From: Micropterus salmoides | Taxonomy: Eukaryota > Chordata > Actinopteri > Centrarchiformes > Centrarchidae | Reading direction: 5' to 3' | DNA length: 64,000 nucleotides | Assembly: GCF_014851395.1 (NCBI RefSeq) | Contig: NW_024041484.1 | Span: 3,055,015 to 3,119,014 of the forward strand | Shown: in pieces, positions 1-10,930 of the stretch | How positions within the stretch are numbered: the first letter of the stretch is position 1 | Layout of the letters: each line of letters opens with the position of its first letter | Translations under genes and position numbers: made by a program | Notes under the pieces: generated by a model | Seen by the model: the letters and a program-made list of their open reading frames with translations, nothing else | Database searches by the model: none | Told to the model about the DNA's origin: nothing

Positions 1-1497
1 GTCTGTCTTGCTTTACTTATGCGTCTTTCCTATTTATTGCAGCTGTTTTATGCCTCACTACACTATGTGATTAGTATTATGTTTATATTATTTATTATTT
101 TTTATTTTTTATTACTTCATTTTGAATATAAGAATTATATTTTTAAGGTTACTTGCTTATACTGAGCATCTGCTGCTGTAATTTCCCTTATCTTATACCT
201 CACCACATGTGCATTTATGAGTGAAATGGTGCAATAAATTTACATGTGCTCTTAGTAGCCTAAGGGATTAGTCGATAAGCCATTCAGAAGAAAACTAATC
301 AATCAATGACATTTTAGTCAAAAGGTGAATCATTCCAACATATTTCCAGCGAGGACACAGAGCTGGTTACAGCCACTTAAATTTGAGGATTTGTCGCTTT
401 TCTGTTTCATATCTTGTTAGCTGAATCCCCTGGTCAGAATTAATGAGTAATTTGCAAATATCACATTGGACTCTGATGGGCATTTCTTGTCTTTTTTATC
501 TTATTCTTTTTATCTTATTACATTTTAATACTATTATTTAAAAATATTCTCAAATGAATAAACCATTACTGTAGAGTCACTCAGTCTGTGTACAGTAGAG
601 ATCAGTTGCTAGTAAACTGTCATTTTTCCGTGGTGCACAGCTGTGTCTTGGAGCTGGGTTAATCAGTTAATCACTTCTATAATGAACGTAGGCTGTGAAA
701 ACTGTGTGCCAGTGTTTGTGGAGACAGGTGAGCCTGGACTGTTTTGATCTTTCAAACATGTATTCCATCTCTTCTCTCACCACAAGGGAGCCTCCAACCA
801 AGGTCAGCGTTCAAAGGCAGTGTGCACCCTGGGAAATGAGCCTGAGTGAGTGTGTGCCAGCCTCCTACTTTTGTGGGATCAGCACGGCATCAGAAGGATC
901 GGACTGACACTAGTGAAGTCCCCCGGTATCACCTATCACTACCTGTTTCTGCCACTGTGGAAACCAAAGGCCTGCTCTAATTGTATCATTAATATCATTG
1001 CAGTCTGAGGGCCAATTATTCTCTCTTTGAGGTTTACCTGTCCCAACCTTGAATCAGGCTCTGCTCCAATATTTGAGCACAGGCTGGCTGTGTGATAAAG
1101 GAGCTTTTCAGCCATCTGTGATCAAAGCTGTGTGAATGCTGGATACGGTCTGAAGATGAAGTCAAGTTCAACATAGAACATGGCGATTCGTCTCAAATCG
1201 CTTCTAATAAGGAAACAACGCATTGTGATGTACAGTATCCAATGACATGCTGACATCTGTCTGCATGCGCTCACACACCTTGGTTTTCATTTTTTAAGGT
1301 GACAGTAATGTTACATATAGGTTAAGGGCATCTAGCACCTCTTAGTGGTTGCTTTGAAGACTGCTGTCAGCTGAATGTTGTTCTCTATTGTTTTTTTTGT
1401 GATCACATGGGTAGGGTCATGATCAAGTGGGAAGCTTCCGGTCTGAGACGTGAATCCAGTGCGAAATCACATAAACCTGCATTCTGTTGAACGGCCA
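1..1497. other. Unassigned AT-rich sequence before the assembly gap
   Basis: I see no gene, RNA or recognisable transposon in this stretch. A 70-codon open frame at 695-907 has no motif I recognise and nothing supports it as coding. Base composition is AT-rich, as in intergenic or intronic fish DNA. Confidence 0.5.
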
Positions 1498-1997
1498 NNN
1501 NNNNNNNNNNNNNNNNNNNNNNNNNNNNNNNNNNNNNNNNNNNNNNNNNNNNNNNNNNNNNNNNNNNNNNNNNNNNNNNNNNNNNNNNNNNNNNNNNNNN
1601 NNNNNNNNNNNNNNNNNNNNNNNNNNNNNNNNNNNNNNNNNNNNNNNNNNNNNNNNNNNNNNNNNNNNNNNNNNNNNNNNNNNNNNNNNNNNNNNNNNNN
1701 NNNNNNNNNNNNNNNNNNNNNNNNNNNNNNNNNNNNNNNNNNNNNNNNNNNNNNNNNNNNNNNNNNNNNNNNNNNNNNNNNNNNNNNNNNNNNNNNNNNN
1801 NNNNNNNNNNNNNNNNNNNNNNNNNNNNNNNNNNNNNNNNNNNNNNNNNNNNNNNNNNNNNNNNNNNNNNNNNNNNNNNNNNNNNNNNNNNNNNNNNNNN
1901 NNNNNNNNNNNNNNNNNNNNNNNNNNNNNNNNNNNNNNNNNNNNNNNNNNNNNNNNNNNNNNNNNNNNNNNNNNNNNNNNNNNNNNNNNNNNNNNNN
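1498..1997. other. Assembly gap (500 N)
   Basis: A run of exactly 500 N, the conventional size for a gap of unknown length. Open frames that appear to cross it are artefacts. The 46 bases after it do not obviously continue the sequence before it. Confidence 0.99.
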
Positions 1998-2574
1998 CCA
2001 CGAGAACGTACTGCGTGGTCCTGACTTGAACGGCGACCTCGGGTAAATTTACAAGCAAGACATTGTCCTACTTTTCAAAAACACACAACCTTATTTAAGC
2101 TTAGATTAGATATAAATGGGACTTTTATCTTACTTTGCCATGTTGTTATTGAACAGAAAGCAGTGAATATCTGGATTACTTGGGGACAAGGTATACAAAA
2201 TATATACTGGAGTTTCTGATAATATTGAAATATACAGAAACTGAATGTGCATTTGATATTAATTTGCCATCTACATATTTTTGAAGATGCAGCAGTAATT
2301 GAGCACAGAAGTCATAACGGGCACGTAGATCCAAGTCTATTCAAGAATCAAGTGAAGCTTGGAGCCTCCTTGGTACGGAGTGTGGATTCCTTACTTTGTT
2401 GATTTTCAGTGCAGTTCTTCCCTGTTTGGCAGTAGTGTTTATTGTTCTCTCTGTGCTTTTCTGCTAACAAATATAAGTCAGAGACAACAAATCTGATCTG
2501 CTCTATCTTTTTATTTAGATCTTAAGTACTACATGACTACACTGAATAAGTATTTACTAAGCTAAACATCAAAT

Positions 2575-2640
2575 TAACGTTATTTATATAGCGCCTTTCA
2601 AAAGTTACAAAGTGCTTCACAAGCAGGTAAAGCAAACACA
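2575..2640 (-). repeat. LINE 3'-end fragment
   Basis: Read on the minus strand it ends in the phrase 'gcgctatataaataa', typical of fish L2-type LINE 3' ends. It is preceded by 'cactttgtaac', a phrase shared with the region at 57040-57100. Only the tail is recognisable. Confidence 0.5.
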
Positions 2641-3635
2641 AACCACTGGGACAAACTTGCAAATACAGCTGTATAAATAAAAAACTAGTTAGGAACACGT
2701 GCTGATGACAGGTGCAGAGAAGGTGGAGATGAGCCAGAGAGAGGGCTGAATGCACTATATGGAACCTGGAAAATGGTGAAATTAAACGAGAGAAGGAGTT
2801 ATGCATGTGGATTGGCACTGAGCTGAATATTTAATTAGTAAATCATGCTGCAGTCAAATAACTACAGAGGTGTCTAGGACATGTACAATGAATATGGTGG
2901 AGTTGCTGAAAAGCCCTTTGTCAGTTCCTAGGCATGGCAGGATAAGCTGAAAATTTGATTCTGTTTTTAAATAGAATTTTGACTGTAGTATTTAATTTTG
3001 AAATAATGCTGCAGGAAAATCACTTAAATTGAAATAATTGGGTACATACTGTACAAGATTAATATGGTGTTTGCAGATATCAACTGTTGTTAACAGTTTG
3101 ATTGGATTATTTATAGCAATTTTGAAGCAGAATCTATAGCACTGAACAGGCGATGGTTTTGCCTTGCCAAGTAATTTAAAAAAAAAAAAGATTCAGCAAA
3201 AGAGCAAGAAAGTAATGTATAATAATATTTGTTATTATTATCCTTTGTTGAAATACGCATAAATAGGACAAAATATAGAAATGCTCCCATTTTAGACAAC
3301 CCTTGGTGCCGTTCGAGTATAGATTCCTCAGTTTACGGGATGCACTTTAATGCAACATGACGTCCTTATCGGCGCCCACACCCTCTACCGTAAAACACAG
3401 CGCAGTCGATTTTGAAGCGTAGATAGCGCGACTGTGCCTCTCGTGACCGCAGTGAAATACCTGGACAAAAGTGAGGGGAACAAAACATAGATTTTGAAAT
3501 GTGGGGAGGACATGCCCCCATGTATAATGGCTCCTACGCGTATGAGTGAGGGAAATGTGGATGCAAATAGGAGAATTGAGAAGCACCCACAGATAAGTTC
3601 AAAATAAGACAGGAACAGGACACAGTAAGGTACTT

Positions 3636-3745
3636 TATTGACACATAGTGAAATTCGATCTTTGCATTTAGCCCATCCCAAATACTGCGATTAGTGGGCC
3701 GCCGCTGTAAAGTGCTTGGGGACCAACTCCAGTGCTGTCGTCACT
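3636..3745 (-). repeat. Retroelement 3' tail with AATAAA
   Basis: The reverse strand contains 'aaatttcac..tgtgtcaataaagtacc', a phrase common at the 3' ends of dispersed fish retroelements (a polyadenylation signal just before the end). The family is not assigned. Confidence 0.35.
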
Positions 3746-5226
3746 GACTGGAGAACTTAACATGTTTTTGATGACAAATGCAGATACAAAATAAACCCTC
3801 AGAAATACAGACCATAACAATGTAACAGAAAAACAGACTGAAAAATGGAAAGAACACAGACTAGACCAAATTGTGACATATCGAAGTTAAATATTAAAAC
3901 TTTTTGCCATCCTACATGGCGGAATTTACAGCATGATTTTACCTAGCTCCCTTACACAAGGAGAAAACAGATTGTTTTCTAACGAAAATAAAGCTTAGCA
4001 TAAGTTCTATCAGGCAAACTGTCCTCATGCGTCACTCATTGACAACTCTCTCCTCTCTCTCTCTCATTCACTTTGTGTCTTCCTGCCCCTGACTACAGCT
4101 GACTACAGACTTCTCACTTAGTCTTTCAATCAGGACACCCTGGTCAGCTCAGCCAATCACAACGTCACTATCACACTTTAAATCTGTTCTCTCCTCTGTT
4201 TACAGCTGTCATTTCAGTTCAAATCACTGCGGCCCCCAGATCCAGGCTGGCAGAAGCCTTTACCTCTTCCTGGGGGGATTTCTAAGCATCGGCAGCTCCT
4301 CTCCCCTTTTAAATACTTTGTCATCACAATTAAGTCTAATCGCCAAATGATTTGCACATTTTCATACAATGTATTACATGTCAAATTATTATTGTTCACT
4401 CTATCAAGTCTCTCCTGATTGAAATCATTTTGGTGCGACATCTGAAATGAAATTATCAGAGCTTGAAATCCTACTGAGATATTTCAAAAAAAGCTGACAT
4501 ATATGGCAGGCAGTCAGCACAGAGCTGGGTGGAGTAACAGGTAGGTAACATAGATATGGAAAGTGTGTTATGCTATATAGATTAGTGAGCTATCTAGCTA
4601 GCTATTATTATTATTCTGTTGGACTGTTTGTTTTCCCCATGCTGTCTAGAATGTGTTGTCCATTTCCCGTCCGCCTGAATCCATGTGAATGTGAATGCAG
4701 CCCGGTATCAGCCAAAGGCGAGTTTTGTTTTGTTCATGTAAATGCAGCTAATGTTGCAGCAGGTGAAACTGGAGCCACTATTGTATATTATCAGAATCTG
4801 AAAAGTAACTAGTAACTGGTTTCTATCAAGTAAATGTAGTTGAGCGGAAGCACAAAGTTGCATAAAATAGAACTTCACAAGAGTACAGAACCAAAGCAAA
4901 TGTACCTCGTCACTTCTCACCAGTGCTTGCAGATGCAGTAAATAGGACCTGGCTGCTATAAAAGAATTAACTGTCCTCATCACTCATAAAGAAAGGCTGG
5001 GCCACTATTTAGTGGAGAGGATCTGCACAAGAAAACGTCTCAGGTTACGTATGTAACCCTGGTTCCCCGAGAAGGGGAACGAGACACTACGTCGGTTACG
5101 ACACTATGGGAACGCCTCTAGGCGAAGCAGGTCTGAACGTGAATGAAATCACTCCAATCCTATTGGCTTGTTGCTAGAATGGTAAAGTGTGACGGAATAA
5201 CCGGAGGAGTATAAAGCACACCTGAT

Positions 5227-6302
5227 CCTATTGCAGAGACTGGAATATTTCATTGGCATTAAAGGAACCGCTCTAAGCTGGTTTAAGTCCTATTTATCAG
5301 ATCGATTTCAGTTTGTACATGTTAACGATGAGTCCTCCATGCACGCCAAAGTTACTCATGGAGTTCCTCAAGGATCTGTCCTTGGACCAATCCTCTTCAC
5401 TTTATATATGCTTCCTTTAGGCAATATTATCAGGAAACATTCCATAAGCTTTCATTGTTATGCAGATGATACTCAGTTATATCTATCGATCAAGCCAGAT
5501 GAAACTCATCAGTTAGCTAAACTTCAAATGTGCCTTCAGGATGTTAAAACCTGGATGACCTGTAATTTTCTCATGTTAAACTCAGATAAAACTGAAGTTA
5601 TTGCTCTGGGGCCTAAGCACCTCCGTGACGCATTATCTAAAGATATAGTTTCCCTGGATGGCATCGCCTTGGCCTCCAGCACCACTGTGAGGAATCTTGG
5701 AGTTATCTTTGATCAGGACATGTCGTTTAAGTCTCACATTAAGCAAATTTCAAGGACCGCCTTTTTTCACCTACGTAATATTGCGCAAAATCAGGAACAT
5801 CCTGTCTAAAAATTATGCAGAAAAACTAGTCCATGCATTTGTTACTTCTAGGCTGGATTACTGCAATTCCTTATTATCAGGCTGCTCGAAAAAGTCCATT
5901 AAGACTCTTCAGCTGATCCAGAATGCTGCAGCACGTGTTCTGACAGGAACCAGGAAAAGAGATCACATTTCTCCTGTTTTAGCTTCTTTGCATTGGCTTC
6001 CAGTAAAATCCAGAATAGAATTTAAAATCATTCTTCTTACCTACAAAGCTCTTAATGGTCAGGCACCATCTTATCTTAAAGAGCTCATAGTACCTTACTA
6101 CCCCACCAGAGCACTGCGCTCCCAGAATGCAGGGTTACTTGTGGTTTCTAGAGTCTCCAAAAGTAGACTAGGAGCCAGAGCGTTCAGCTATCAAGCTCCT
6201 CTCCTGTGGAACCAGGTTCCAGTTTGGGTTCAGGAGGCAGACACCATCTCCACATTTAAGAGTAGGCTTAAGACTTTCCTCTTTGATAAAGCTTATAGTT
6301 AG
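5227..6302 (+). pseudogene. L2-type LINE ORF2 fragment (reverse transcriptase C-terminal half)
   Basis: Two overlapping frames (about 5231-5809 and 5697-6302) together give the catalytic RT region and the C-terminal domain of an L2-clade LINE. The first contains 'GVPQGSVLGPILF' and the active-site motif 'YADDTQLYL'. The second contains 'LDYCNSLLSG', 'LHWLPVKSRIEFK' and ends 'FDKAYS' before a TAG. The frames differ, so there is an indel around 5790-5800. There is no proper start codon because the copy is 5' truncated. A functional RT would act at a nicked chromosomal target; this copy is inactive. Confidence 0.9.
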
Positions 6303-6772
6303 GGCTGGCTCAGGTAGTCCTGAACCATCCCTTAGTTATGCTGCTATAGGCCTAGACTGCCGGGGATTTCCCATGATGCACTGAGCTCCTCTCTCCTCTA
6401 CTTTCTCTCCCTCTGTATGCAACCTTATCCCATTATTGCATGTTACTAACACAACTTCTCCCCTTTCTGGTAGTCTTGTGCTTTCTCGTCCCTCTCCTCT
6501 CTCCTCCTATCACTTCCTGCAGGTTTTCTGGCTCTGGAGCTGTGGAGTCTGGATCTGTGGCTGCGGGTCACCTGCTGCCCCCGTGTTCCTGCTCGACACC
6601 CTCTATTGCAACGACTATTGTTGCTAGTCTTATTGTTATTATTGTTATTATAATCATTAACATTACGATGGTTACCATTAACACTATTATAAATATCTGT
6701 ACCATTTTTCATTTAGTCTATAGCAACATTACCTTCACTGTCTGTACCTCTGTGTGTATATTGTGTAGGCTG

Positions 6773-6773
<1 letters not shown>

Positions 6774-6816
<43 letters not shown>
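6774..6816. repeat. (CT)n microsatellite in the L2 3' UTR
   Basis: About 40 bases of CT dinucleotide repeat. The same position in the antisense L2 copy at 56910-56942 carries a GA tract, so the tract is inherited with the element rather than arising locally. Confidence 0.95.
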
Positions 6817-6820
<4 letters not shown>

Positions 6821-7298
6821 CAACCGGTCGAGGCAGATGGCCGCCCACCCTGAGCCATGGTTCTGCTCCAGGTTTCTGCCTCTTAAAAGGAAGTTTTTCC
6901 TTGCCTCTGTCGCCTAGTGCTTGCTCTTGGTGGGAACTGTTGGGCTTCTGTAAATAGACAGAGTATGGTCTAGACCTGCTCTTTTATGAAAAGCGCTGTG
7001 AGATAACTGTTGTTGTGTTTTGGCGCTATATAAATAAAATTGAATTGAATTGAATTGAATTGAACACACTCATCATTAGCTTAAACTATGAAGCAGGCGC
7101 TTCAGGCGGGGAGAGAGGTGCAGCGGGCCGACGCAGTGTCTCGTTCCCCTTCTCGGGGAACCAGGGTTACATACGTAACCCGAGACGTTCCCCTTCGAGG
7201 GAACTCGAACTGCGTCGGTTACGACACTATGGGAACGAGATACCCACTAAACCGTGCCGAAAACCCCGCCTGCCCCAGTGTGCAGCAAAGTGGCACAA

Positions 7299-8345
7299 CT
7301 AAGAGGAGAGCGCACGAGTGCCAGGTGCCGAAGGAAGGTCAAGACTGTAAAACCGAATGAATGTGTGCGGAGTGGCCCAGCCAGCCGCTAAACAAACATT
7401 CTGCAAAGAGGCCCCGGAAAGGAGGGCTCGAGAGGCCGCCATGCCTCTGGTAGAATGAGCCCTCACAGCCACAGGTGAAGGCAAACCGCGCACCTGATAG
7501 GCCAGGGAAATAGTCTGAACAATCCAGTTGCTAATAGTATGTTTGGATGCAGGGAGCCCGGCCCTGGGAGACCCAAAACACACTTGCAGCTGGTCAGCCT
7601 TCCTCCAACGGGAGGACCTCAGGGTGTAAATACTCAGTGCTCTGACAGGGCAGAGCAGATGAAGTCTCCCGTCCTCCGCCGTCACATGAGGTGGAGGATG
7701 AAATGCCTGCAGCACTGTGGACCCTGCCGCACAAGAAGGCACTTTAGGGATGTATCCTGAACGAGGGTGCAGGATAGCCCTAATATTCCCCGGGGCAAAC
7801 TCAAGGCTTTGCGGGGAAACTGAAAGCGCTTGGAGATCCCCCACCCTCCTCAGAGAGGTGATAGCAAGGAGAAAGGCCATCTTGAGGGTCAAGTGCTTAG
7901 CCTCAGCTGACTCCAGGGGTTCAAAGGGGGCCTCAGCCAACGCCCCAAGAACCACTGCCAGATCCCAAGTGGGAACCTTGGACCGAGTTGCAGGTCTCAT
8001 CCTCCGGGCACCACGGAGGAAACGTACAACCAAGGGAAGTTTCCCCAAGGACCCCTCCCTCAGAGGCGTGTGGAAAGACGAAATAGCTGCCACGTACACC
8101 TTGAGGGTGGAAGGGGAAAGACCAGCAGAGAACCGGTCCTGGAGGAACTCAAGTACCTGAATCACCGGGCAGGTAACAGGGTCCACCGACCGCTCCCTAC
8201 ACCAAGTGGAGAAAACGCTCCACTTCAGGCTGTACATCCTCCGTGTGGACGGGGCCCTGGAGCTCAGGAGGGTCTCAACTGCTCCGGCTGTTAGACCCGC
8301 CTCTAGGTACTGTGCCCCCTCAGGGGCCAGACCCACAGTCGCCAT
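7299..8345 (-). CDS. DIRS tyrosine recombinase (intact frame, 348 aa)
   Basis: An uninterrupted frame starting at a true ATG. It has the core of the DIRS-type tyrosine recombinases, which insert the circular element DNA. An N-terminal core-binding-like part (about residues 30-110, 'SPSTLKVYVAAISSFH') precedes the catalytic domain. The catalytic residues are visible: Arg167 in 'SLRRVGDL', His297 and Arg300 in 'AHSTRG', Trp323 in the second His/Trp position, and the nucleophile Tyr333 in 'RFYSLDL'. In copy B the same gene loses the Tyr region to two one-base deletions. In the ancestral element the frame probably overlapped the RT/RNase H frame; here a deletion lies just upstream, so the natural start is uncertain. 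Confidence 0.85.
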   Translation of the reverse strand: MATVGLAPEGAQYLEAGLTAGAVETLLSSRAPSTRRMYSLKWSVFSTWCRERSVDPVTCPVIQVLEFLQDRFSAGLSPSTLKVYVAAISSFHTPLREGSLGKLPLVVRFLRGARRMRPATRSKVPTWDLAVVLGALAEAPFEPLESAEAKHLTLKMAFLLAITSLRRVGDLQALSVSPQSLEFAPGNIRAILHPRSGYIPKVPSCAAGSTVLQAFHPPPHVTAEDGRLHLLCPVRALSIYTLRSSRWRKADQLQVCFGSPRAGLPASKHTISNWIVQTISLAYQVRGLPSPVAVRAHSTRGMAASRALLSGASLQNVCLAAGWATPHTFIRFYSLDLPSAPGTRALSS

Positions 8346-9480
8346 ATGTATCTCCCTGATTCTGCGTCCCCGGGAGATACATTGCCCTGAGCGATAGTAA
8401 CCTCTGCTGGGACCACAGGAGGATCTGACGCGCCAGTCTGTACAGAGGGCGCAAGCGCAGACCGCCCTGGTGATTCAGATAGGCCACCACCGCTGTGTTG
8501 TCGGAACGAACCAGGACGTGGTGGCCTTGGAGATGGAGCAGGAAACTCCTTAGAGCCTGGAACACCGCCAACATCTCGAGACAGTTGATATGCCACTCGG
8601 ATTGATGCACCTGCCAGGATCCCCTTGCAAAGCGGCCGTCCATGACCGCGCCCCAGCCCGTGAGGGAGGCGTCTGTCAAAATGACCAGCCGCCGACAAGA
8701 CCCTCCCAGCACGGGCCCCTGGGACAGGAACCAAGTTTCCTTCCAAACTGATAGGGAACGAAGACACTTACGCGTAACCCAAATCAGACGGAGAGGATTT
8801 TCCCTCGGGGAAAAACCCTTGTTCCTTAGCCACCACTGCAGGGGTCTCATGTGCAGCAGTCCAGATGGTATTACGCTGGACGCAGCCGCCAGGAGACCCA
8901 ACACTCGTTTATTTTATAGTGATGGCGTGGCCTAACTTCACCCCTTTCACGGCAGCCAATATGGTGTCGACACGTGCCGGAGACAATTGTGCCCGCATCG
9001 TTGTCGAATCCCTTACTACCCCTAGGAACATAGTCCGTTGGGTGGGCGCCAGCACACTCTTGGCGTTGAGCCTCAGCCCTAAACGCCGCAGATGAGCCAG
9101 AACGACATCTCGATGCCGAACCGCCAACTCTCGAGACTGGGCTAGGATGAGCCAGTGGCGGAACCGGTTAGAACCCGCAGATCCAAAATAGGGCGCAGCC
9201 CTCCGTCCTTCTTGGGGACTATGAAGTACCGGCTGTAGAACCGGCGTCTCTGTCTGGGGGGGAGACACGTTCCACGGCCCCTTTCCTCAGCAGAGTAAGA
9301 ACTTCCTGTCCTAACACCGGACCTTGCTCCGGGCGGACCACAGTCCAAACCAACCGGTTGAATTTTGGAGGGCGGGTTTTGAACTGTAGTCGAAACCCAT
9401 GTATGGCAGTGCGTAGGACCCACGGAGAAATGTTCGTCAGGCTCCACCAAGCCTCTGCAAAGTCTGCCAACGGAACCAAC
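8320..9480 (-). pseudogene. DIRS RT/RNase H remnant, copy A
   Basis: Broken into several frames (8320-8904, 8909-9268, 9142-9450 and 9219-9479 on the minus strand). The RT N-terminal part ('YFIVPKKDGGLRPILDLRVL') is directly followed, through a deletion near 9156, by the region after the catalytic loop ('ILAQSRELAVRHRDVVLAH'). The block holding the IDD active site, present in copies B and C, is therefore absent. The RNase H part keeps 'LTDASLTGWGAVM' and 'VLVRSDNTAVVAYLNHQGG'. The C-terminal domain after RNase H is cut away by the deletion near 8348. This protein could not polymerise DNA. Confidence 0.88.
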
Positions 9481-9587
9481 CCCTCGGGGCTGGTGGTCGG
9501 TGTGTCGTGTGATCTTCTGGTGGACCCCTGCGGGAGGGGAGAAAGACTCCCCTACCCCGGTCTTCCCTGAGCTCCATAGGGACTGGA

Positions 9588-9663
9588 TGACGGTCCTCAG
9601 ATCGCGTCTGATGGTGACGGTCCTCAGATCGCGTCTGATGGTGACGGTCCTCAGATCGCGTCT
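9588..9663. repeat. 27-bp tandem repeat, 2.8 copies, inside DIRS copy A
   Basis: The unit 'tgacggtcctcag..gatgg' is repeated at 9588, 9615 and 9642. Copies B and C carry a single unit at the equivalent place, so the expansion is private to copy A. The unit length is a multiple of three, so it does not itself change frame. Confidence 0.92.
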
Positions 9664-9664
9664 C

Positions 9665-10930
9665 TCAGAAGGCTGAGGGTGAGAGCGCCGTCTCGCTGCC
9701 CCAGCTCCTCGGGGGGCCCCCGAGAAGCGACACTCTGCTTCCTCTCCTCTCCGTAGGAGCTCGTAGAGGGAAGGGACCTACACCTGGCAGCCTCAGCTGC
9801 CTTGGGTCCAGACCGGCGAGGGAGGTACTGGCGGAACGCTTCGCCCTGCGTCTAACGCTCCGTGGTTCTGCGAAGCTCCACCAGATCTTCCTCAGAGGGA
9901 CCCCCCCTCTGAACCATCTCCTGTAGCAGGTCGGCTTGGTAGGCTTGAAGCACCGCCATGGTGAGCAAGCTCGCACCTGCCTGGCCCGCTGCCATGTACG
10001 CCTTCCCCACGAGCGTAGATGTGGTGCGACATGGCTGGAGGGTAACGCCGGCTCCTCCAGGGAGGACGCAAGTCGAGGGGAGAGATAGCTCGCAAGCGCA
10101 TCCTCCACCCGAGGCATCCTCCCATAACCACGGTCCCTAACCCCCATCACATTACTGTAGTTCAGTGATCGGGGTGTGGAAAGCCATGTAGAGAAGGGTC
10201 TGCCCCATGATTACTCAGTTCATCATGTAAATCAGGAAAGAATGGCAGAGACCGGCGTGGAGGTGGCGCGTGGTGCTTAAGAAACCTTTCATCAAGCTTA
10301 CCACTAGCCTGTGGTGTCTGCTCCTCCTGTGGCCAGTTGATGTTGAGCTTAGCCAAGGCTCTAGTCACCACCTCCAGCAGCACGTCATAGTCGGGCGCCG
10401 CCAGATGACGCAGCCCCGACACACGGAAGTCATCGTCCACTACGCTGAGCACGTCCGCCTCCTCGGAGTCGGATTGCTGAAGCGTCTCCGGATCCAAACC
10501 GCGAGCGGGAGAAGCCGAGAACGGGCTCCCGAACGAGGAAAGGAAGCGTCGGAGCCAGCGGATGAAGGTCGTGAAAAAGCCTCAGCCGTCCCGAAATCCT
10601 CCGACAGATCACGCTGTGAATCCCATGAGTGAAGCCGCCGGGCCCACACCACGGGGAAAACACATATGGCCATCCTCGGAAAAGAGAGCCATGCTGTACC
10701 TCAGTACCCGCACGGAAAGGGCTTCGCAACGGGCGCAGGCAGCCCCCTCGAGAGCTGCCCGGGCGTGCTCCATCCCCAAACATGAGACACACATCTCATG
10801 AGAATCTCCATCCGTGATGTACCGAGGGCAAGAAAAAAACACACCTTCTGTACATCTGGTTGCCGGACATGCTGGTAGACTTCTTCTTCAGGTAAGACAC
10901 ACTGCTTGTAGGACTGGAGCTTTCTTCAAA
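9665..10930 (-). pseudogene. DIRS gag remnant, copy A
   Basis: The structural (gag-like) region of the element. Near the N-terminus it has a cysteine-rich stretch ('CPRYITDGDSHEMCVSCL', then 'GAACARCEAL') resembling a zinc-binding segment, followed by a low-complexity region and 'EEDLAEL'. The frame is broken several times (10609-10842, 10430-10792, 10162-10497, 9892-10131, 9665-10150). The helical core seen in copy C at about 40425-40625 is missing and the junction matches that of copy B. Confidence 0.75.

Larger units (their letters stand above)
2044..5035. other. Mostly unassigned region with small LINE tails
   Basis: No protein-coding gene is recognisable. Two short pieces (2575-2640 and 3636-3745) look like antisense LINE or retroelement 3' ends and are listed separately. 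The open frames here are short and carry no motif I recognise. Confidence 0.5.
5225..7064 (+). mobile_element. L2-type (Maui-like) non-LTR retrotransposon, 5' truncated
   Basis: This 1.84-kb insertion contains the C-terminal part of a LINE ORF2, a 3' untranslated region with a (CT)n tract at about 6774-6815, and a tail of ATTGA/TTGAA repeats at 7037-7064 after 'gcgctatataaataaa'. These are hallmarks of fish L2-clade LINEs. It interrupts the DIRS leader between 'cacacctg' and 'cacactcatc'; comparison with 39745 shows that two bases (ta) of target were lost. The endonuclease and the start of RT are missing, as in typical 5'-truncated copies. Confidence 0.9.
5043..7180 (+). mobile_element. Miniature DIRS-derived element, split by an L2 LINE
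   Basis: The segment is bounded by 53-bp inverted repeats (5043-5095 and 7128-7180) that match at 52 of 53 positions. Each arm contains two small palindromes, GGTTACGTATGTAACC and GGTTCCCC-GAGA-AGGGGAAC. After the left arm the sequence follows the 5' leader of DIRS copy C (39617-39745) until the L2 insertion at 5225, then resumes at 7065 with the same leader ('cacactcatcattagctt') for about 20 bases. Without the LINE it would be about 300 bp and has no coding capacity. Its right arm is shared with the end of DIRS copy A, so it may instead be a rearranged end of copy A. Confidence 0.6.

Noticed and set aside
1423..2058. Long open frames on both strands around 1423-2058
   Set aside because: They are mostly N from the assembly gap; no real sequence supports them.
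7717..8397. Plus-strand frames of up to 147 codons across DIRS copy A (and similar ones across B, and minus-strand ones across C)
   Set aside because: They are antisense shadows of the GC-rich recombinase and RT genes, with no motif and no conservation beyond that of the sense gene.
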